Notes under the pieces: generated by a model
Told to the model about the DNA's origin: nothing
What the model saw: the letters and a program-made list of their open reading frames with translations, nothing else
Database searches by the model: none
Translations under genes and position numbers: made by a program
Assembly: GCA_003117195.1 (NCBI GenBank)
Contig: BDSI01000025.1
Span: 1-64,000, forward strand
Source: Eudorina sp. 2006-703-Eu-15
Taxonomy: Eukaryota > Chlorophyta > Chlorophyceae > Chlamydomonadales > Volvocaceae
DNA: 64,000 nt
Direction of reading: 5' to 3'
Shown here: one piece after another, positions 59,801-64,000 of the stretch
How positions within the stretch are numbered: position 1 is the stretch's first letter
Layout: each line of letters begins with the position of its first letter

Positions 59801-62800
59801 CGGGCTGGGGATCGCCGTCACCGCCGCGGCTGCCTTGGGCGTCGTCGCTGCCACTGCCGCCGTCGCTGCCGCAATCCGCCGCCCCCGCCGTTTCAGCAGC
59901 AGGAACCGCCGCACCGTCGGCAGTAGTGGCGGCAGTAGTGGCAGCAGTGGCGGCAGCAGCGCCGTCAGCCTCCGCGGCACACGGCGGCCTCTGCCTCGGT
60001 GCTGCGCCGCTCTCCTCCTCCTCCTCCCTTGCACCGCGGGCAGCAGCCGCCTCCCCCGATGGGCGGCCTCGGAAGGGGCCGTCGGGGTCGGGGCCGGCGG
60101 GGTTGGGGCCGGGGGCGGGCGGCGGGAGGGACTCCAGGCCGTCGAACATGCGCCAGCCGCCTAAGCGGGGTTGATGGGGCGGAGAAGGGCCAACGCGGCG
60201 AGACACCGCGGCTAAGTGCTCGCTTACTAGTTGGTGGTGCGCGGGTGGATGGGTGGGTGGGTGGGCACGGCACCAGCGCCACCGGCCGCTAAGGGCCTCG
60301 TGGCGGCCGGAACTCGGCAGCGGCCGCTTCCGGCAGCCGTATATGACCCTCCTCGGCACCCCCGCCCCCGCCGTCCCGTCCACCCCGGTCCGACCTGATG
60401 CACCCCGGCCCTCGGTCAAACCCCCCTTCCTATCAGCACAACCACGCCATCGTCTGGAGTCGTGCAGAGGACCCCCGTCCGCACGCGTACGGTGCGTACA
60501 ACATGTCGTACAATCCGTACATATCCGTACACACACGCGCACGTGGCGGGGACCCTTGCCCCCGAACTCACCCGCGTCCCGGAGCTCCTCCAACACGTAA
60601 CGCAGCGTGGCCGTGAGGCCCATGCGGCCCAGGTACGACACTACGTCGATACACTGCTGCTGCAGCGCCGCCACCTCCGCCGCCGTCGCGGCATCGAGAC
60701 CCCCGCCGCCGCCGCCGCTCCTCACCGCCGCCGCCTCCGCGGCCTCAATCTCCCCCGCCAGCCGCTCGCAGCCCAGCAGCAGCGACACGACGTCCGAGAC
60801 CAGCACCGAGAGGTGCTGCGTGAAGGCGCGCGCGCGAGCGACCCGTGGGTCAGTGGCGGCCGCGGCGGGCGCTGCCGCGGCGGCGGCGGCCGCCTCACGC
60901 TCCATCTCGTCCAGGAGGTTTCGGAGCTCGACGGCCACCGGCCTGGGCACCGCCACGATGGGCGTGTGGTACAGCGCCACGGGGGCGGTCTGGGCGGCAG
61001 ATCGTCCTCCGGTGGATGCCGACCCACCCCCCTGGACCGATCCCGCCGCCACCGATCCCGGCGGCGCCTCCCCCGCTGCTTCTGGTGGCTGCGGCAGCTG
61101 CCCCGCACCTCGGCAGGGCAGCACCAGCAGTGCCGCACTGCCCTCCGTCAGCCGCGAAAGGTCCAGCCTGGGGAGGGGGTAGGGGGTAGGGGGCACAGAG
61201 GCAGGTGGTTGAATGGGGGGAGGGGACGCAGAACCAAGAGCATGGGCCGGGTCGATCCCATGGGTCAGGGTCGATCCCAACCAATGGCCGCATGCAGCGG
61301 TGTCCGGATGCACTACCTTCACACGCGACGAGGCGTCGGTCGACTAGGGTTGTTTTCCGGATCATACTAACCGCACACCAACCGCACACCAACCGCCGCA
61401 ACGACACACGCACATACACCTTGGGAGTTCGGGTGGGCTTCTCACTACACACACACACACACCGACGGACACACAAAGTGGGTTTCTAGCACACACGCTT
61501 ACACACAGCTTCCACATCCACTGTGCCACGTACCATGGTGCGTCTCGTTATGCAGTATGCTGCAGGGGAGACAGCCCACCAAGCGGCGCACGAGGCGGAC
61601 CGCCAGGCGGCGCATTAGGCAGCCCGCCAGGCGGCGCATGCGGCGGCGGCCTACCCCGCGGGGCTGCGTTGTGGTTGCGCCGGTTGTGCCTCTCTCTTTG
61701 TCAATAGAGACAGCGACACCGCGATACAATCACCGATTGCGTAGTGGTTGTCCGGTTGGCTGACGCCGCCGTTGAAGTAGGACGGTGCCGACCTGCCCCT
61801 TGGGAGGCTCCGCGCCCTCCCACGATCATTGTTCCCGGGGAGCATTCATCTCGGGGTCACAATCCCGGGGGTCATTGATCCCAATGAGGGGTCACAATCC
61901 CGGGGGTCATTGATCCCAATGAGGGGTCACAATCCCGGGGGTCATTGATCCCAATGAGGTGTCAACCCCAGCAACCTTGGTCGCACCTGACGCTGCCCCC
62001 CTCCCTCGGGTCTACGGTCAGCCGCTCCACCTCCGCCACCACCGCGCCGTGCTGCTTCACCACCACCCGCACGTCCAGGGAGGGCAGGGCCGGCCGCGGA
62101 GGCCCCTGCTCCTGCTGCTCCTGCTGCAGCAGGAAGATCCGCAGCGTCACCATCCGGCGGCTGATGCCGCTGCCGCTCCGAATCCCGCCGCGGTGATGGG
62201 ATGAAGGGGCGGGGCGGTGAAGAGGACGTCGGCCAGCTCCATTGGTGCCGCCGCCGCCGTCGGTGCCGCCGTCGGTGCCGCCGTCGGTGCCGCCGTCGGT
62301 GCCGCCGTCGGTGCCGCCGTCGGTGCCGCCGCCGCCATCGGTGCCGCCGCCGCCGTCGGTGCCGCCGCCGCCGCCGTCGGTGCCGCCGCCGCCGCCGTCG
62401 GTGCCGCCGCCGCCGCCGTCGGTGCCGCCCAGATCGCGGCGGCGCTGGGCACTCACAGCCGTGCGGGCAACGTTGCCCCGCCGCTCCCTTGAACGTGCCC
62501 TGCTGCGGCTGCGACTGCTGCCACCGCTGCCGTACCCGCTGCTGCCGTCCGTACCGTCACCATCTCTTCCATCCGTACCCACGGCAATGACGGGCGGATC
62601 CAGCAGCACCAGGACCTGTACGGCTCGCACCAGCTCGGCGGCGCCTCCGCCGCCTCCGCCGCCACTGCCCCCTCCGCCGACGACGTCGACACTGCGGCTG
62701 GCACCCCGGCTGCGAACGGACCCGCTCATCCGTCCCCCCGCGGCGGCCCCCCCCTGCTCCCCCGCTGCTGCCCCCTCCGCCCTCAAGAGTGAGACCATGG

Positions 62801-63821
62801 CCTCCGCCGTCAGCCCCGCGGTGATGGCGGCCGTACTGAATACCGACAGCGGGTCCACGCCCCCGCCCCCATCGGGGTCCTCGCCCTCATTAGAGTCGTG
62901 GTCGGGGTGGAATGAGCCGTGCGGGTGCGGGTGGGGGGCCTGCGCGGGCACCGACAGGGAGGGGTTGGGGTGGTGTGGTATCAAGGAGAAACCACCCCGG
63001 GGAGGGGTTGGGGTGGTGTGGGTGTGTGCGTATATGTGCATGTGAATGAGGAGTGCACCCCCTCCCCAGAGGTACCCCTGCGGTGGGTGCGATGTGAGGG
63101 CTTGGGGCTTGTGAGGGAAGGGCGGGGAAACGGAACCAGGCAAGGCCGACGAAGGAAGCGGCGCCAGCAGCCGGAGCAACAGCGAGCAACAGGAGCGGAC
63201 AGGCACATCCGCCCCACCTCAACCACTAAGCCCTGCACCCTCTGAACCCACACCCACCCAACCTCTCGGTTGGGTTCACCCTTCACCCTCTAAACCCACA
63301 TCCGTCCGACCCACCCTGGGCCTCGACGTCATTGGGCCCTACGCCCGCGCCGGCAATAACATGCGGCAAGCCCCATCGCAGCATCAATACCAGGAGCTCT
63401 GGCAGTTGAGAGACGCTCGAGTTGAGAGACGCTCGCCATCCGTCCGACCCACCTGCTCCTCGACGCCAGGGGTCCTGGGGCGCCCTGAGGCCGGGGAGGA
63501 GGAGGCGCCGCCGCCGCCGCCCACGCCCGCAAGCTCAGCGGCGGCGCCGCCGCCGCCCCCGCCGCCGTCTCCGCCCCCGCTGGTCCCGGAGATCGGGTTG
63601 GGCGGGTCAGCCGAACGCGCAGGAGGGCAGTCGCCGTCACCGCCGCCGTCACCGCCGCCGCCATCATCAGCGGCGGCGGCCGGGGTCGCGACGTGCGCGA
63701 TCCGCTCCATCAGCTCCTGCCGTACAGCCTCCAAACTAGCCGCCAGATCCCCATCGTCCAGCTCACCGCCGGCGAACTGCAGTGCCGTACGTACGTTATA
63801 AGATAGGGCACAAGGAGGCAT
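56870..63821 (-). CDS. Large multi-pass membrane protein of unknown function
   Basis: Exons 63821-63453, 62939-61987, 61167-60572, 60160-59653, 59221-58628, 58076-57914 and 57310-56870 agree in phase and total 3,624 bp (1,207 residues). The first half is soluble: Asp/Gly-rich linkers, a Thr-Asp-Gly-Gly repeat, then a beta-rich stretch LDVRVVVKQHGAVVAEVERL and helical segments (LRNLLDEMEREA, VLVSDVVSLLLGCERLAGEI, DVVSYLGRMGLTATLRYVLEE). The second half has about six hydrophobic segments, including AAALLNGLLLALTTAVMVGL, AVVQMALCGGSLVVPAALL, ASHVACLTLLYMYGSWYG, ASLVVVVQPVSY, WLLDALLLTLLF and AAAGSVVFASAVLVAV. The architecture resembles large membrane proteins common in volvocine algae, whose function I do not know. 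The start ATG at 63,821 may be replaced by an upstream exon, because CTGCAG at 63,780 could be an acceptor. Confidence 0.75.
58490..58575. repeat. 12-bp repeat CCTGGCCCCTCC in an intron
   Basis: About seven near-perfect copies in the intron between exons ending at 58628 and starting at 58076. Confidence 0.95.
58990..59055 (-). repeat. 12-bp coding repeat encoding Ser-Phe-Ser-Ser
   Basis: GATGAGAACGAG on the plus strand is repeated five to six times, in frame, inside the exon 59221-58628 of the membrane-protein gene. It gives SFSSSFSSSFSS. Confidence 0.9.
61697..61748. repeat. Dispersed repeat, copy in an intron of the membrane-protein gene
   Basis: Contains TTTGTCAATAGAGACAGCGA then ACCGCGATACAATCACCGATTGCG. 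It is closest to the 32.1 kb copy. Confidence 0.5.
61853..61963. repeat. Minisatellite, about 3 units of 35 bp
   Basis: GGGTCACAATCCCGGGGGTC followed by ATTGATCCCAATGAG occurs three times, in the intron between exons ending at 61987 and starting at 61167. Confidence 0.95.
62255..62430 (-). repeat. 12/15-bp coding repeat (Thr-Asp-Gly-Gly)
   Basis: GGTGCCGCCGTC units with GCC expansions on the plus strand encode TDGG and TDGGGGG on the minus strand, within the exon 62939-61987. Unit lengths are multiples of three, so the frame is kept. Confidence 0.95.
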
Positions 63822-64000
63822 TACATTTCACAGTGGAGTGCCTCGTTCGGAACGAGCCGGTGCTGGTCGGTCGGGTGCTGTGCTGCCGACGGAAGTACAA
63901 CCGTCTCCAACCGTCCCCAACCGTCTCCAACCGTCCCCTTGGAAATCATCATGTTCCCCGCTACAGACCAAACAGTCAAAGACCAGACTGTGATGCCACA
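63822..64000. other. Sequence upstream of the membrane-protein gene
   Basis: No gene recognised. It includes a short repeat of CAACCGTCTC/CAACCGTCCC at 63,898-63,939 and may contain the promoter or a missing 5' exon. Confidence 0.4.

Overview
This looks like nuclear DNA of a volvocine green alga (Volvox/Chlamydomonas group). The evidence is GC-rich coding sequence, many short GT-AG introns, TGTAA-type polyadenylation signals, long (GT)n tracts, an Osser-like Copia retrotransposon, and conserved eukaryotic genes split into many small exons. I see no bacterial operons, rRNA or tRNA genes. All exon models were built by hand from splice sites, reading phase and protein resemblance; none is backed by RNA or a database search.

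Left part (1-17,076, + strand). Two neighbouring genes share one unusual building block. Gene A (about 1,905-8,530) resembles a Crypton-type tyrosine recombinase. It has an Ndc10-like core with several 1-bp frame breaks and an intact C-terminal half ending in a GCR1-C-like DNA-binding region. Gene B (about 9,974-17,076) ends in an intact class I SAM-dependent methyltransferase. Both genes contain tandem copies of a 47-codon, phase-0 exon with its own intron: 4 copies in gene A and 19 in gene B. In gene B all 19 exons are exactly 141 bp, while the introns between them vary from 128 to 131 bp. This argues that the array is translated, and it is the main discovery of the window.

Middle (17,077-28,500). 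This is gene-poor, lower-GC sequence. It holds a complete but damaged Copia element on the minus strand (20,959-26,998; LTRs 228/232 bp, TSD GAAAC). Its gag-pol carries a protein-kinase-like fragment and a 16-residue repeat, and it is interrupted by a 412-bp LTR miniature (TRIM; 81-bp LTRs, TSD AGAGC). Palindromic tandem repeats lie at 27.3-27.8 kb, with an inverted relative at 20.2 kb.

Right part (28,500-64,000). Host genes, mostly on the minus strand: MPP10 of the U3 snoRNP (28,695-38,088, 14 exons, frame-perfect); a 6-phosphogluconolactonase (38,678-42,534, 5' end unresolved); a small secreted proline-rich protein (44,049-48,721) whose intron holds a 507-bp hAT-type MITE; an F-box-like/ankyrin-type protein on the plus strand (50,965-53,010); and a large multi-pass membrane protein (56,870-63,821). 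A dispersed repeat family recurs at five places in introns and intergenic DNA, and several introns contain minisatellites.
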